Of a stretch of DNA of 14,914 bases, positions 1-7,744 are shown in pieces. The position numbers and the translations under genes were made by a program. Origin of the DNA: an uncultured Kineosporia sp. (GTDB lineage Bacteria > Actinomycetota > Actinomycetes > Actinomycetales > Kineosporiaceae); NCBI GenBank assembly GCA_937859855.1, contig CALMAR010000102.1, positions 1-14,914 of the forward strand, written 5' to 3'. The notes beneath the pieces were generated by a model. The model did no database searches. It saw only the letters and a list, made by a program, of their open reading frames with translations, and had not been told where the DNA came from. The first letter of the stretch is position 1, and each line of letters begins with the position of its first letter.

Positions 1-23
1 GGGTGACTTGAGCACGGGGGAAC

Positions 24-59
24 GGCGCGCACGCCTCTTGTGGGCGGGCGCGCCTTTTT
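24..59 (+). terminator. Intrinsic terminator of an upstream gene
   Basis: A 12-nt left arm (24-35, ggcgcgcacgcc) pairs with a right arm (43-54, ggcgggcgcgcc) with a single A/G mismatch. It closes a 7-nt loop and is followed directly by five T residues (55-59). This is the classical GC hairpin plus U-tract. It lies upstream of lspA and should end a plus-strand gene outside the window, separating lspA from it. Confidence 0.8.
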
Positions 60-97
60 CGCGCGGCTGCCCGCCGAGGTGCGCGGAAGTCCGGGAC

Positions 98-103
98 TAG
101 GCT
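98..103 (+). promoter_or_regulatory. Putative -10 hexamer (TAGGCT) for lspA
   Basis: TAGGCT fits the actinobacterial TANNNT -10 pattern and ends 9 nt before the ATG at 113, so the predicted transcript would have a leader of about 2-3 nt. It lies just downstream of the terminator at 24-59, where a new promoter is needed. No clear -35 box is seen. Confidence 0.45.
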
Positions 104-112
104 GATGCGACC

Positions 113-715
113 ATGAGTGAACCCGCTGAACATCCAGCGCAACCGCTGGATTCGTCTGCTCGATCGCCCAGCGGTTCACGCATCGGGCGCCCGGCCCGCC
201 AGGTGGGACTGCGTCCAGGCATTCTGCTCTTCGCCACCGCAGTCGTGGTCTGGGCCGCCGACCAGGGCAGCAAGTATCTGGCCCTGCACCATCTGGCCCG
301 CAACGAGCGGGTCGACTTGATCGGCTCGCTCTTCGGCCTGCGGCTGACCAGCAATCCCGGGGCCGCTTTCTCGATGGCCACCAACTCAACGTGGGTGTTC
401 ACGGTCATCGCGACGGTGGTCGTGTTGATGATCGTCCGGATCGCTGGGCGGCTGGGCAGCTCCGGCTGGGCGCTGGCGCTGGGACTGTTGCTGGGCGGAG
501 CCCTCGGTAATCTCACTGACCGGCTGATCCGGCCGCCGTCCTTCGGCCAGGGGCACGTGATCGACTTTCTCGAGCTGCCGCATTGGCCGATCTTCAACCT
601 GGCCGATTCCTGTATCACCACTGCTGCCGTGGTGATCGCCCTGCTCAGCGTGCTCGGCATCGGTTTCGACGGGCGCCGGACGTCGCCTGAGCAGGGCGAG
701 CCGGCCGATGGCTGA
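113..715 (+). CDS. lspA: Lipoprotein signal peptidase (signal peptidase II)
   Basis: Aspartic membrane protease that removes the signal peptide of diacylglyceryl-modified prolipoproteins in the cytoplasmic membrane. The 200-residue product has a polar N-terminal extension of about 33 residues, then four hydrophobic segments. Family boxes are visible in order: ADQGSK around Asp50, NPGAAFSMA at 81-89, GNLTDRL with catalytic Asp136, and FNLADS with catalytic Asp165. The core length is normal; only the extension and a short charged tail are extra. The ATG at 113 is supported by the TAGGCT hexamer just upstream. The gene overlaps the next one by 8 bp, suggesting translational coupling with the RluD-type gene, a common actinobacterial arrangement. 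The DUF6318-type lipoprotein encoded at 7732-8337 would be one of its substrates. Identification is secure. Confidence 0.96.
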   Translation: MSEPAEHPAQPLDSSARSPSGSRIGRPARQVGLRPGILLFATAVVVWAADQGSKYLALHHLARNERVDLIGSLFGLRLTSNPGAAFSMATNSTWVFTVIATVVVLMIVRIAGRLGSSGWALALGLLLGGALGNLTDRLIRPPSFGQGHVIDFLELPHWPIFNLADSCITTAAVVIALLSVLGIGFDGRRTSPEQGEPADG

Positions 716-1734
716 AACCCGGTCGCTGCCGATCCCGGATGGACTGGCCGGAGAACGGGTGGACGCCGGCTTATCGCGCCTGCTGGGGCTGTCCCGTTCC
801 CAGGTGGCCGGGATGGCCGAGGCTGGCGACGTCCTGCTGGATGGCGAAACGGCGGTCAAGTCGGCCCCGCTACGGGGCGGGGGCTGGCGGGAGGGGCACC
901 GGCCCGCGCCGGGCCGGGGCGGCCGACGCCCGGGGGGCGGGCTACCGGGCGGCCACGGCGCCCGGGCCCCGCGCCGGGGCCTGGCTCGAGGTGACCCTGC
1001 CCTCGCCGGACCGGGCTGACCGCGTCAATGCACCGGCCGAGCCGGTCCCGGGGATGCGGATCGTCTGGGACGACGACGACATCGTGGTGGTGGACAAGCC
1101 GGCCGGGGTGGCGGCCCATCCCAGTCCGGGCTGGACGGGCCCGGTAGTGACCGGGGGCCTGGCGGCGGCCGGCTATCGGATCGCTACCTCCGGCGCGGCT
1201 GAGCGCCAAGGCGTCGTCCATCGGCTGGATGCCGCCACCACCGGCCTGATGGCGGTGGCCAAGAGCGAGCGCGCTTATTCAGCCTTGAAACGAGCGTTTC
1301 GTGAGCGAACGGTCGAGAAGACCTATCACGCAGTCGTGCAAGGTCATCCTGATCCGCTGTCGGGGACAATCGATGCGCCGATCGGGCGGCACCCCCTGCA
1401 CGACGGGCGCTGGGCGGTGGTGGCCGGTGGCAAGCCGAGCATCACCCACTACACCACCTTGGAGGCGTTCCCCGGGGCAGCGCTGGAAGAGGTGAACCTG
1501 GAGACGGGGCGCACCCATCAGATCCGGGTGCACTTCGCCGCTCTGCGCCATCCATGCGCCGGCGACCTGACCTATGGCGCCGATCCGGCCTTGGCCGCCC
1601 GGCTGGGCCTGACCCGGCAGTGGCTGCACGCGGTCCGGCTCGGTTTCGAGCATCCCGCCCATACCGGGTGGGTCGAGTTCGAGAGCGCCTATCCGCCCGA
1701 CCTGGCCGGGGCGCTGAGCCGCCTGCGGGAATAG
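708..1734 (+). pseudogene. RluD/RluA-family pseudouridine synthase, frame broken by a 97-bp duplication
   Basis: Family enzymes convert specific uridines of 23S rRNA (or other RNA) to pseudouridine. The start ATG at 708 opens an S4-like RNA-binding segment in one frame (about 708-873). The catalytic domain continues in another frame from about 970 to the stop at 1732-1734. The catalytic HRLD box is at 1219-1230, preceded by VVDKPAGV and followed by [11 protein letters not shown]. As given, the first frame stops at 1017-1019. The break is explained by an imperfect 97-bp tandem repeat (816-1009). Dropping 97 bp joins SAPL to RAGAWLEV, puts both halves in one frame and gives 309 residues with catalytic Asp142, the normal family length. 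Either the gene is genuinely inactivated or the duplication is a sequencing or assembly error; I lean to error. It overlaps lspA by 8 bp. Which paralogue it is cannot be decided here, so no symbol is given. Confidence 0.85.
816..1009 (+). repeat. Degenerate 97-bp tandem direct duplication inside the pseudouridine synthase gene
   Basis: Comparing each base with the base 97 nt downstream gives about 66 identities of 97 (hand count) for copy 1 (about 816-912) against copy 2 (about 913-1009). The outer parts (816-873 and 971-1009) read as good family protein sequence. The inner parts (874-912 and 913-970) are the degenerate versions. The inner 97 bases (874-970) contain only seven A/T residues, about 93% GC. 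97 is one more than a multiple of three, so the repeat causes the frameshift of the host gene. Confidence 0.75.
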
Positions 1735-2107
1735 GTGGCGGCCGCCCGCGGCATGACCGGTCCGAATCGCGGTGCGACGTTCAGGACCCGCACTCCCGCC
1801 GTGAGACGTGGGCCGGAAAGGAGCTCGGCCTCGGTGTGACGTCGCGGCAGCACGAGCACCAGAGGCAGACCAACCATCCGGACGGCGTAATCGCTTGACG
1901 GTTCATCGCGCGCCGCCAGCCACGCACCCGCCGGGGTCACCATGGTCGCGACCCACGCTCAGGATGGCGCCGCTGGAGCCGGTCCCGCCGTGGCCTGCCC
2001 CATGGCCGTTCCTGGTGCACGGTCAATGCGCCACTCACTGGCCTTTCGGAAGGGCTACGTCATGGCTGGACGGTGATGGAGGGCGCTCGTGTCTGCCGTT
2101 CCACGTA
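1735..2107. other. 373-bp stretch without a defensible gene
   Basis: This gap separates two convergent genes (the synthase on plus, the VOC gene on minus). It holds no recognisable domain, tRNA, or terminator with a U-tract. A minus-strand ORF of 84 codons (1943 down to 1689) runs through part of it and overlaps the synthase gene end. Its product (starting MVTPAGAWLAARDE) resembles nothing I know, lacks a good ribosome binding site and lacks the TANNNT start context of its neighbours, so I do not call it. A perfect 10-bp palindrome ggtcgcgacc lies at 1944-1953. The stretch may be a decayed gene remnant. Confidence 0.5.
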
Positions 2108-2494
2108 TCAGGTGTGCGGCGGGGTCTCGTAGGTCATCGCGCCGATGTCGTTGCCGGACGGGTCGAGGAACCGGATCAGTGTGCCGACGCCGGGAATGGG
2201 AGACGGCGGCACCGTGATCTGACCGCCGCTGGCCTCGACCGCGGCCGCGACGGCGTCCAGATCATCGACCGAGAATGTCGCTTCGACGCCGTTGAGCCCG
2301 GTGCCGGTCCGTGGTTCCTGCCGCTCGTGCATGATGCCCTGGACCCCGGGCGATGAGGCGTCGCCGGTGTGGATCAGGTAGAAGCCGGGCGGCCCCCACG
2401 GCTCGAACCGCCAGCCGAAGACGGCCTGGTAGAACCCGCGGGAGGTCTCCACGTCGTCCACATGGATGGCGAATGCGGCGAGGTTACTGGCCAT
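2108..2494 (-). CDS. VOC-superfamily (glyoxalase/bleomycin-resistance fold) protein
   Basis: A 128-residue single-module vicinal oxygen chelate protein. The first half (AFAIHVDDVETSRGFYQAVFGW, His11 as likely metal ligand) and the second half (VEATFSVDDLDAVAAAVEASGG, then FLDPSGNDIGAM) form the two beta-alpha-beta-beta-beta repeats of the fold. The FLDPSGN turn is typical. The last repeat lacks the usual late Glu metal ligand (GNDIGAM has none), so catalysis and metal binding are uncertain. Substrate and reaction cannot be inferred; relatives include glyoxalase-like and uncharacterised enzymes. It is transcribed alone, convergent with the pseudouridine synthase gene and divergent from dnaE. 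TACGTT on the minus strand lies 6 nt before the ATG, so a leaderless transcript is likely. Confidence 0.88.
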   Translation of the reverse strand: MASNLAAFAIHVDDVETSRGFYQAVFGWRFEPWGPPGFYLIHTGDASSPGVQGIMHERQEPRTGTGLNGVEATFSVDDLDAVAAAVEASGGQITVPPSPIPGVGTLIRFLDPSGNDIGAMTYETPPHT

Positions 2495-2500
2495 TCCCGA

Positions 2501-2506
2501 AACGTA
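2501..2506 (-). promoter_or_regulatory. Putative -10 hexamer (TACGTT) of the VOC gene
   Basis: On the minus strand TACGTT (2506 to 2501) is followed by six bases and then the ATG at 2494. This spacing places +1 on the start codon, as in actinobacterial leaderless genes. No convincing -35 is seen. Confidence 0.45.
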
Positions 2507-2585
2507 CTCCGGCGCGGCCAGCTCAGGACACGCCGGCCCGGACAGTGTGAATGCCTGCGGTGCCCCACCTGTCAGTCGTCGCGCC

Positions 2586-2591
2586 TAGACT
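2586..2591 (+). promoter_or_regulatory. Possible -10 hexamer (TAGACT) for dnaE
   Basis: TAGACT matches TANNNT and the same hexamer serves hisD at 10898. Transcription from here would leave a leader of about 155 nt before the dnaE ATG at 2754. No -35 box is evident and the 2495-2753 gap contains nothing else I can name, so this is only a candidate. Confidence 0.25.
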
Positions 2592-2741
2592 CTCGACTCG
2601 ACAACCACGACAGAGAATTGCACCAGACCGCACCGATTCACTCGCAGCTGATCCGTTGATCCTGCACCGGATCGGTGCTTCCCCCGGTCGCCGTGCACTC
2701 CATGATCCCGCCCCGTGCGGGTGACCGATCGGCTGACCCCT

Positions 2742-2746
2742 GGAGG
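2742..2746 (+). promoter_or_regulatory. Ribosome binding site fixing the dnaE start
   Basis: GGAGG at 2742-2746 lies 7 nt before the ATG at 2754. This ideal spacing favours that ATG over the in-frame GTG at 2715, which would add 13 residues absent from the usual family N terminus. Confidence 0.75.
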
Positions 2747-2753
2747 CGCGCCC

Positions 2754-5700
2754 ATGCCGTCCGGCGCCACATCTGGCTCGGATTCGTTCGTGCACCTGCA
2801 CGTCCACACCGAGTATTCGATGCTGGACGGCGCCGCCAAGATCGACGACCTGTTCAGCGAGGCGGCCCGGATGGGCATGCCCGCCGTAGCCACCACCGAC
2901 CACGGCTACGTCTTCGGCGCCTATGAGTTCTGGAAGAAGGCGCAGAAGCACGGGGTCAAGCCGATCATCGGGGTGGAGGCCTATCTGACCCCCGGTACCA
3001 GCCGATTCGACCGGACCCGGGTCCGCTGGGGGGACGGGTCGACGAATGGCGGCGACGACGTCTCTGGCACCGGCGCCTATACCCATATGACCCTGTTGGC
3101 GCAGAACAACCGCGGCATGCACAACCTGTTCCGGCTGGCCTCGCTGGCCAGCATGGAGGGCCAGTTCTACAAGCCCCGGATGGACCGCGAGTTGCTGGAG
3201 ACCTACCACGACGGCCTGATCGCGACCACCGGCTGCCCGTCGGGGGAGGTGCAGACCCGGCTCCGGCTCGGCCAGTACCAGCAGGCGCTAGAGGCCGCCG
3301 CCGATTACCGGGACCTGTTCGGCCCGGGCAACTTCTACTGCGAGCTGATGGACCATGGGCTGGGCATCGAGCAGCGGGTGCAGAAGGACCTGCTGCGGCT
3401 GGCCCGCGAGCTCGGCCTGCCGCTGCTGGCCACCAACGACCTGCACTACACCCGGCCAGAACACGCCAAGGCCCACGCCGTGCTGTTGTGCGTGCAGTCC
3501 GGCTCCACCCTGGCCGACCCCAAGCGGTTCAAGTTCGACGCCGACGAGTTCTACCTGAAGAGCCCGGAGGAGATGCGCAAGGTCTGGGCCGAGCTGCCCG
3601 AGGCCTGCGACAACACCCTCGAGATCGCGGAGCGCTGCGAGGTCGGGTTCACCGAGTCGGTCGGTTCGCTGATGCCGAGGTTCCCGGTGCCGGAGGGGCA
3701 GAGCGAGGACTCCTGGTTCGTGCAGGAGGTCGAGCGGGGCCTGCACCAGCGGTACCCGGCGGGCATTCCCGACGAGGTGCGGCGGCAGGCTGTCTATGAG
3801 ACGGAAGTCGTTTCGGGTAAAGGGTATTCGGGTTACTTCCTGGTGGTGGCCGACTTCATCAACTGGTCCAAGCGCAACGGCATCCGGGTTGGCCCGGGCC
3901 GCGGTTCCGGGGCCGGCTCGATGGCTGCCTATGCGATGGGGATCACCGATCTAGACCCGCTCCAGCATGGGCTGATCTTCGAGCGGTTCCTCAATCCGGA
4001 ACGCCTGTCGATGCCCGACTTCGATGTGGACTTCGACGAGCGCCGGCGCGGCGAGGTGATCCGCTACGTCACCGACAAGTACGGCGAGGACCGGGTCGCG
4101 CAGGTCGTCACCTACGGGACGATCAAGGCCAAGCAGGCGCTGAAGGACGCCGGGCGGGTGCTGGGCTACCCGTTCTCCCTGGGCGAGCGGATGACCAAGG
4201 CGATGCCCCAGCCGGTGATGGGCAAGGACATCCCGCTGTCGGGGATCTTCGATCCGCAGCACCCTCGCTACAAGGAGGCCGAGGAATTCCGGCAGTTGCA
4301 TGCCGGAGACGAGGACGTGGCCAGGGTGGTCGAGACCGCCCGCGGCCTGGAAAACCTGAAGCGGCAGTGGGGTGTGCACGCGGCTGGTGTGATCATGTCC
4401 AGCGAGCCGCTGATCGACCACGTGCCGATCATGCGCCGTGAGCAGGACGGCGCCATCATCACCCAGTTCGACTATCCGACCTGCGAGAACCTCGGCCTGG
4501 TCAAGATGGACTTCCTCGGTCTGCGGAACCTGACCATCCTGGACGACGCGCTCACCAACATCGAGCTCAACGGCAAGCCGAAACTAGTGCTCGAGCAGCT
4601 CGACCTGGACGACAGGCCGACCTACGAGCTGCTGGGCCGCGGCGACACCCTGGGCGTGTTCCAGTTCGACGGCGGCCCGATGCGCTCGCTGCTGCGGCTG
4701 ATGCAGCCGGACAACTTCGAAGACATCTCCGCCGTCGGCGCGCTCTACCGGCCCGGGCCGATGGGAGCGAATTCGCACACGAATTACGCGCTGCGCAAGA
4801 ACAAGATGCAGGACATCTCCTATCCGCACGCGGAGCTCGCCGAAGCGCTGGAACCGATCCTGGGCACCACCTACGGCCTGATCGTGTACCAGGAACAGGT
4901 GATGGAGATCGCCCAGAAGCTGGCCGGCTACACGCTGGGCAAGGCCGATCTGCTTCGCCGCGCGATGGGCAAGAAGAAGCGCGAGGTGCTGGACGCCGAA
5001 TATGTCGGCTTCGAGTCCGGCATGATCGCCAATGGGTTCAGCCCGGCGTCGATCAAGACGCTGTGGGAAGTGCTGGTCCCGTTCTCGGACTATGCCTTCA
5101 ACAAAGCGCACTCGGCGGCCTACGGGGTGGTCTCGTACTGGACGGCGTACCTGAAGGCCAACTATCCGGCTGAATACATGGCTGCGGTACTGACCAGCGT
5201 GCGGGATGACAAGGACAAGTCCGCGCTCTATCTGAACGAGTGCCGGCACCTCGGGATCAAGGTGCTTCCACCGGATGTGAACGAGTCGGCGGCCAACTTC
5301 ACCCCGGTCGGCACCGACATACGGTTCGGCCTGACCGCGATCCGGAACGTTGGGGCGAACGTGGTGGATGCGATCGTCGAGGCGCGGGAGAAGAAGGGCC
5401 GGTACGGTTCGTTCGAGGACTTCCTGCGCAAGGTGCCGGTGGTGGTCTGCAACAAGCGAACGATCGAATCCCTGATCAAGGGAGGCGCTTTCGACTCGCT
5501 TGGACATACCCGCAAGGGGCTGGTCAGCGTGCACGAGCAAGCGGTCGAGGCGGTGGTCTCGGACAAGCGGCAGGAGGCGATCGGCCAGGACTCGCTGTTC
5601 GGCGGGCTGGACGACACCGGTCCCTCGCTCTCGATCGTGCCCCCGGTGCCGATGGGCGAGTGGGACAAGGCGGTGCTGCTGTCGGCCGAGCGGGAGATGC

Positions 5701-6296
5701 TCGGGCTGTACGTCTCCGATCATCCGCTGATCGGAGTTGAGCACATCCTGTCCAAGGCGGCCGACTGCTCGATCGCAGCGCTCACCGGTGATGACTCGCG
5801 GCCCGAGGGCGCCACCGTCACCATCGCGGGCATGATCAGTTCGCTGCAGCGCAAGCTGACCAAGAACGGCAATCCGTGGGCGATCGCCACGGTCGAGGAT
5901 CTCGGCGGGGCGATCGAGGTGCTGTTCTTCCCCCAGACCTACCAGACCGTGCTGCACGTGCTGGCCGAGGACCTGGTGGTCGTGGTCAAGGGCCGGATCA
6001 ATCGGCGGGACGACGTGCCGACCATCTATGCCCAAGAGCTGGCGTTGCCGGATCTGACCCGGGGCAGCGGTGGCCCGGTGGTCGTGTCGATGCCGATCAG
6101 CCGGTGCACGCCGCCAACGGTGGAGAAGCTGAAGGACGTGCTCAGTACCCATCCCGGGCGCACTGAGGTACATCTCAAGCTGGTGCAGACCGACCACTCG
6201 ACCGTGATGAAGCTGGACGACGGCTTGCGGGTCACGCCGTCGCCGGCCTTGTTCGGCGATTTGAAGGCTCTGCTCGGTCCGAGCTGCCTGGTCTGA
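2754..6296 (+). CDS. dnaE: DNA polymerase III subunit alpha (DnaE1 type)
   Basis: Replicative polymerase catalytic subunit, 1180 residues from the ATG at 2754, the normal length for actinobacterial DnaE1. The N-terminal PHP domain keeps all the positions expected to bind metal: His16, His18, Asp25, His50, Glu75, His111, Cys161, Asp229, His231. In mycobacterial DnaE1 these residues support intrinsic 3'-5' proofreading, so the same is inferred here. The palm carries PDFDVDF with Asp424/Asp426 and the third carboxylate Asp586 in KMDFLGLRNL. A helix-hairpin-helix region follows (about 855-895), then a clamp-binding motif QDSLF at 945-949 and an OB-fold (about 1020-1090). The stop overlaps or nearly touches the next gene, so they are probably cotranscribed. 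Identification is certain. Confidence 0.98.
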   Translation: MPSGATSGSDSFVHLHVHTEYSMLDGAAKIDDLFSEAARMGMPAVATTDHGYVFGAYEFWKKAQKHGVKPIIGVEAYLTPGTSRFDRTRVRWGDGSTNGGDDVSGTGAYTHMTLLAQNNRGMHNLFRLASLASMEGQFYKPRMDRELLETYHDGLIATTGCPSGEVQTRLRLGQYQQALEAAADYRDLFGPGNFYCELMDHGLGIEQRVQKDLLRLARELGLPLLATNDLHYTRPEHAKAHAVLLCVQSGSTLADPKRFKFDADEFYLKSPEEMRKVWAELPEACDNTLEIAERCEVGFTESVGSLMPRFPVPEGQSEDSWFVQEVERGLHQRYPAGIPDEVRRQAVYETEVVSGKGYSGYFLVVADFINWSKRNGIRVGPGRGSGAGSMAAYAMGITDLDPLQHGLIFERFLNPERLSMPDFDVDFDERRRGEVIRYVTDKYGEDRVAQVVTYGTIKAKQALKDAGRVLGYPFSLGERMTKAMPQPVMGKDIPLSGIFDPQHPRYKEAEEFRQLHAGDEDVARVVETARGLENLKRQWGVHAAGVIMSSEPLIDHVPIMRREQDGAIITQFDYPTCENLGLVKMDFLGLRNLTILDDALTNIELNGKPKLVLEQLDLDDRPTYELLGRGDTLGVFQFDGGPMRSLLRLMQPDNFEDISAVGALYRPGPMGANSHTNYALRKNKMQDISYPHAELAEALEPILGTTYGLIVYQEQVMEIAQKLAGYTLGKADLLRRAMGKKKREVLDAEYVGFESGMIANGFSPASIKTLWEVLVPFSDYAFNKAHSAAYGVVSYWTAYLKANYPAEYMAAVLTSVRDDKDKSALYLNECRHLGIKVLPPDVNESAANFTPVGTDIRFGLTAIRNVGANVVDAIVEAREKKGRYGSFEDFLRKVPVVVCNKRTIESLIKGGAFDSLGHTRKGLVSVHEQAVEAVVSDKRQEAIGQDSLFGGLDDTGPSLSIVPPVPMGEWDKAVLLSAEREMLGLYVSDHPLIGVEHILSKAADCSIAALTGDDSRPEGATVTIAGMISSLQRKLTKNGNPWAIATVEDLGGAIEVLFFPQTYQTVLHVLAEDLVVVVKGRINRRDDVPTIYAQELALPDLTRGSGGPVVVSMPISRCTPPTVEKLKDVLSTHPGRTEVHLKLVQTDHSTVMKLDDGLRVTPSPALFGDLKALLGPSCLV

Positions 6297-6306
6297 TGTG
6301 GTGCTC

Positions 6307-6792
6307 ATGACTGCGGTGCGGACGCGAGATCGGCTGTACGGCCAGCGCGTACCGGCGGCGCTGCTCGTGCTGAGCGGCGTTGCCGTGGGCGTGGGCTGGC
6401 GGGTCCTGGTCCCGTTTTTTCAGCATCACTCTGACCCTCAGGAGGCCGTGTTCGCCTCCGAAGGCTGCCTGGCCGCGCTCTGTGCGCTGGCCGGGCTGGC
6501 GACCGGGCTGATGGTGGCTTTCATGCCCGGCCGATTCGGTGCTGCCCGAACCGCTGTGGCGATCGCTGGTTCGATAGCGGCCGGCTTGCTGGCGTGGGCG
6601 ACCGGAGCCGCGTTCGACGCCCCCGTCCTCACCTCGCCTGGCATCATCCTGATCTGGGCAGTGGTCACGGCCGTCGTGATCTTCATTGGCGCACTGCTGC
6701 TGCCCAAGTCCGACGCGGAGCCGCTGGACGAGCCGGGCGCCCTCATGCCAGCTCCGGCGGCTGGCTGGCGTACCGGCCAGGAGGATCAATAG
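6307..6792 (+). CDS. Small four-helix membrane protein of unknown function
   Basis: A 161-residue product (ATG 6307; in-frame GTGs at 6298 and 6301 would add up to three residues). Hydrophobic segments fall at about 16-37, 51-72, 80-102 and 112-133, followed by an acidic, Pro/Ala-rich cytoplasmic-type tail. A loop with FFQHHSDPQEAVFASEG lies between helices 1 and 2. The overall plan resembles actinobacterial DUF2567-like membrane proteins, but I cannot confirm this. The start lies 10 nt after the dnaE stop, so it is read with dnaE. No catalytic motif is visible. The stop codon lies next to the left arm of an inverted repeat, and the downstream gene is convergent. Confidence 0.75.
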   Translation: MTAVRTRDRLYGQRVPAALLVLSGVAVGVGWRVLVPFFQHHSDPQEAVFASEGCLAALCALAGLATGLMVAFMPGRFGAARTAVAIAGSIAAGLLAWATGAAFDAPVLTSPGIILIWAVVTAVVIFIGALLLPKSDAEPLDEPGALMPAPAAGWRTGQEDQ

Positions 6793-6843
6793 CCGTGATT
6801 GGTGCCTTCGGGTCCGCCTGGGCCAATTGATCCTCCCCGCCGG
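6773..6843. repeat. 18-bp inverted repeat between convergent genes
   Basis: Left arm 6773-6790 (ccggccaggaggatcaat) and right arm 6826-6843 (attgatcctccccgccgg) are complementary at 16 of 18 positions, with an uninterrupted inner 11 bp and a 35-nt spacer. The left arm lies in the last codons of the membrane protein gene. The right arm ends 16 bp before the stop of the minus-strand PKD gene. There is no T-tract. The position suggests a bidirectional transcription end or stabilising RNA hairpin. The AGGAGG in the left arm (6779-6784) also precedes an 11-codon GTG mini-ORF (6795-6830) by 10 nt. Confidence 0.65.
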
Positions 6844-6859
6844 ATCGCCTTCGACTGCC

Positions 6860-7744
6860 TCAGCCGGTCAGGACAGCCCGGCGCTCCTCGGCCTGAATTG
6901 TCGCCGGATCGCTTCTGATACTGGCCGTCCCGGCGATCGGCTGCCAGGGGCCGCCCGCGACCGAGAACTCACCGGTGAAGGTGGTGGTCAGGTCGACGGT
7001 GAACGTGCCGGGAGCCCGGTACACATGAGCGGTGGGCATGTTCGGATACAGGGCGCCAGGGTTGGCTGTGGTCAGGTCTGTGCCATCGCCGTACTGCCAG
7101 GTGAAACTGGCAGGCGTGGCCCGGACTCGGACGGCTTGCCCAAGCACGGTCGTGGGCAGGACGACGGCGTTCTTTCGGGTCAGAATGTTCGTATCGATGT
7201 TGATCAAGGTGATCCGGTCGGGCGGCTGAGTGATGATCTCCGGCGCAGGAATCGGCAGCCGCCGGAATTGCTCTGCCGAGACCACCACCTCCGGCGCGGC
7301 CAGGCGCTCGGACAAGCATGTGATGGTTCCCGTATTAGTCCAATCATCCGGACCCGGGGGAGGGCTTGCCGGAGCAGTCAGTCGCCAAACGGCTATCTGA
7401 GGACGATGTGGGTCACTAGTTGGACATATCGATGACGCTCGATGACACGTGTCAGCAACAGCGAGACTTGCTGCTGCTGTTGAACCCTGCCTCGCAAGCT
7501 GAACACACACAGGTTGGTATGACGTGAGCGTTTGCGAAGTGCTTCTCTTGGCGGCCCGAACTCCATGAGCGGAATCAGTCAAAGTGCCGCGAACTTGACC
7601 GGCATGATCACGAAGGTAGCTCTCCAGAGTCGTTTGTGATCCTGATCCGTCCCCGGCACTCGCCGTCGCAACCGAGATCGGGAAAAGTCCGAACATCGCG
7701 ATCACGGCCAGAGGCAACCACGTTCGAACAGTCATGCAGGCCAT
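6860..7744 (-). CDS. Exported PKD-like domain protein
   Basis: A 294-residue product from ATG 7744. The alternative ATG 7735 forms a 4-bp ATGA overlap with the stop of the upstream lipoprotein gene; AAGG about 10 nt upstream favours 7744. A signal peptide is clear: basic Arg7, a hydrophobic core (WLPLAVIAMFGLFPISVA) and an ASA-type cleavage site near residue 30. The middle is low-complexity, with several Cys that could form disulfides outside the cell. From about residue 145 a conserved-looking part begins (EVVVSAEQFRRLPIPAPEI, then TLINIDTNI). It ends in a PKD-type beta sandwich with WQYGDGT (YGDG at 218-221) and HVYRAPGTFTVDL (240-252). PKD folds usually mediate protein or glycan contacts at the surface; the ligand is unknown. 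GC is about 55% in the N-terminal half and near 70% in the C-terminal half. Confidence 0.82.
   Translation of the reverse strand: MACMTVRTWLPLAVIAMFGLFPISVATASAGDGSGSQTTLESYLRDHAGQVRGTLTDSAHGVRAAKRSTSQTLTSYQPVCVQLARQGSTAAASLAVADTCHRASSICPTSDPHRPQIAVWRLTAPASPPPGPDDWTNTGTITCLSERLAAPEVVVSAEQFRRLPIPAPEIITQPPDRITLINIDTNILTRKNAVVLPTTVLGQAVRVRATPASFTWQYGDGTDLTTANPGALYPNMPTAHVYRAPGTFTVDLTTTFTGEFSVAGGPWQPIAGTASIRSDPATIQAEERRAVLTG

Noticed and set aside
931..940. G-run (cggggggcgg) as a G-quadruplex or slippage site causing programmed frameshifting
   Set aside because: A programmed +1 shift at the run cannot explain the extra 97 bases or the repeat at offset 97. The duplication accounts for both the frame and the length.
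1808..2356. 182-codon plus-strand frame spanning the gap and part of the VOC gene
   Set aside because: Its second half is antisense to the clear VOC gene and its first half is Pro/Arg/Ala-rich without a domain or a good start signal.
4584..6308. 574-codon minus-strand open frame across dnaE
   Set aside because: It is the antisense mirror of dnaE, whose motifs are unmistakable. Its product is rich in His/Arg/Asp/Gly with no fold or motif, as expected for a high-GC shadow frame.
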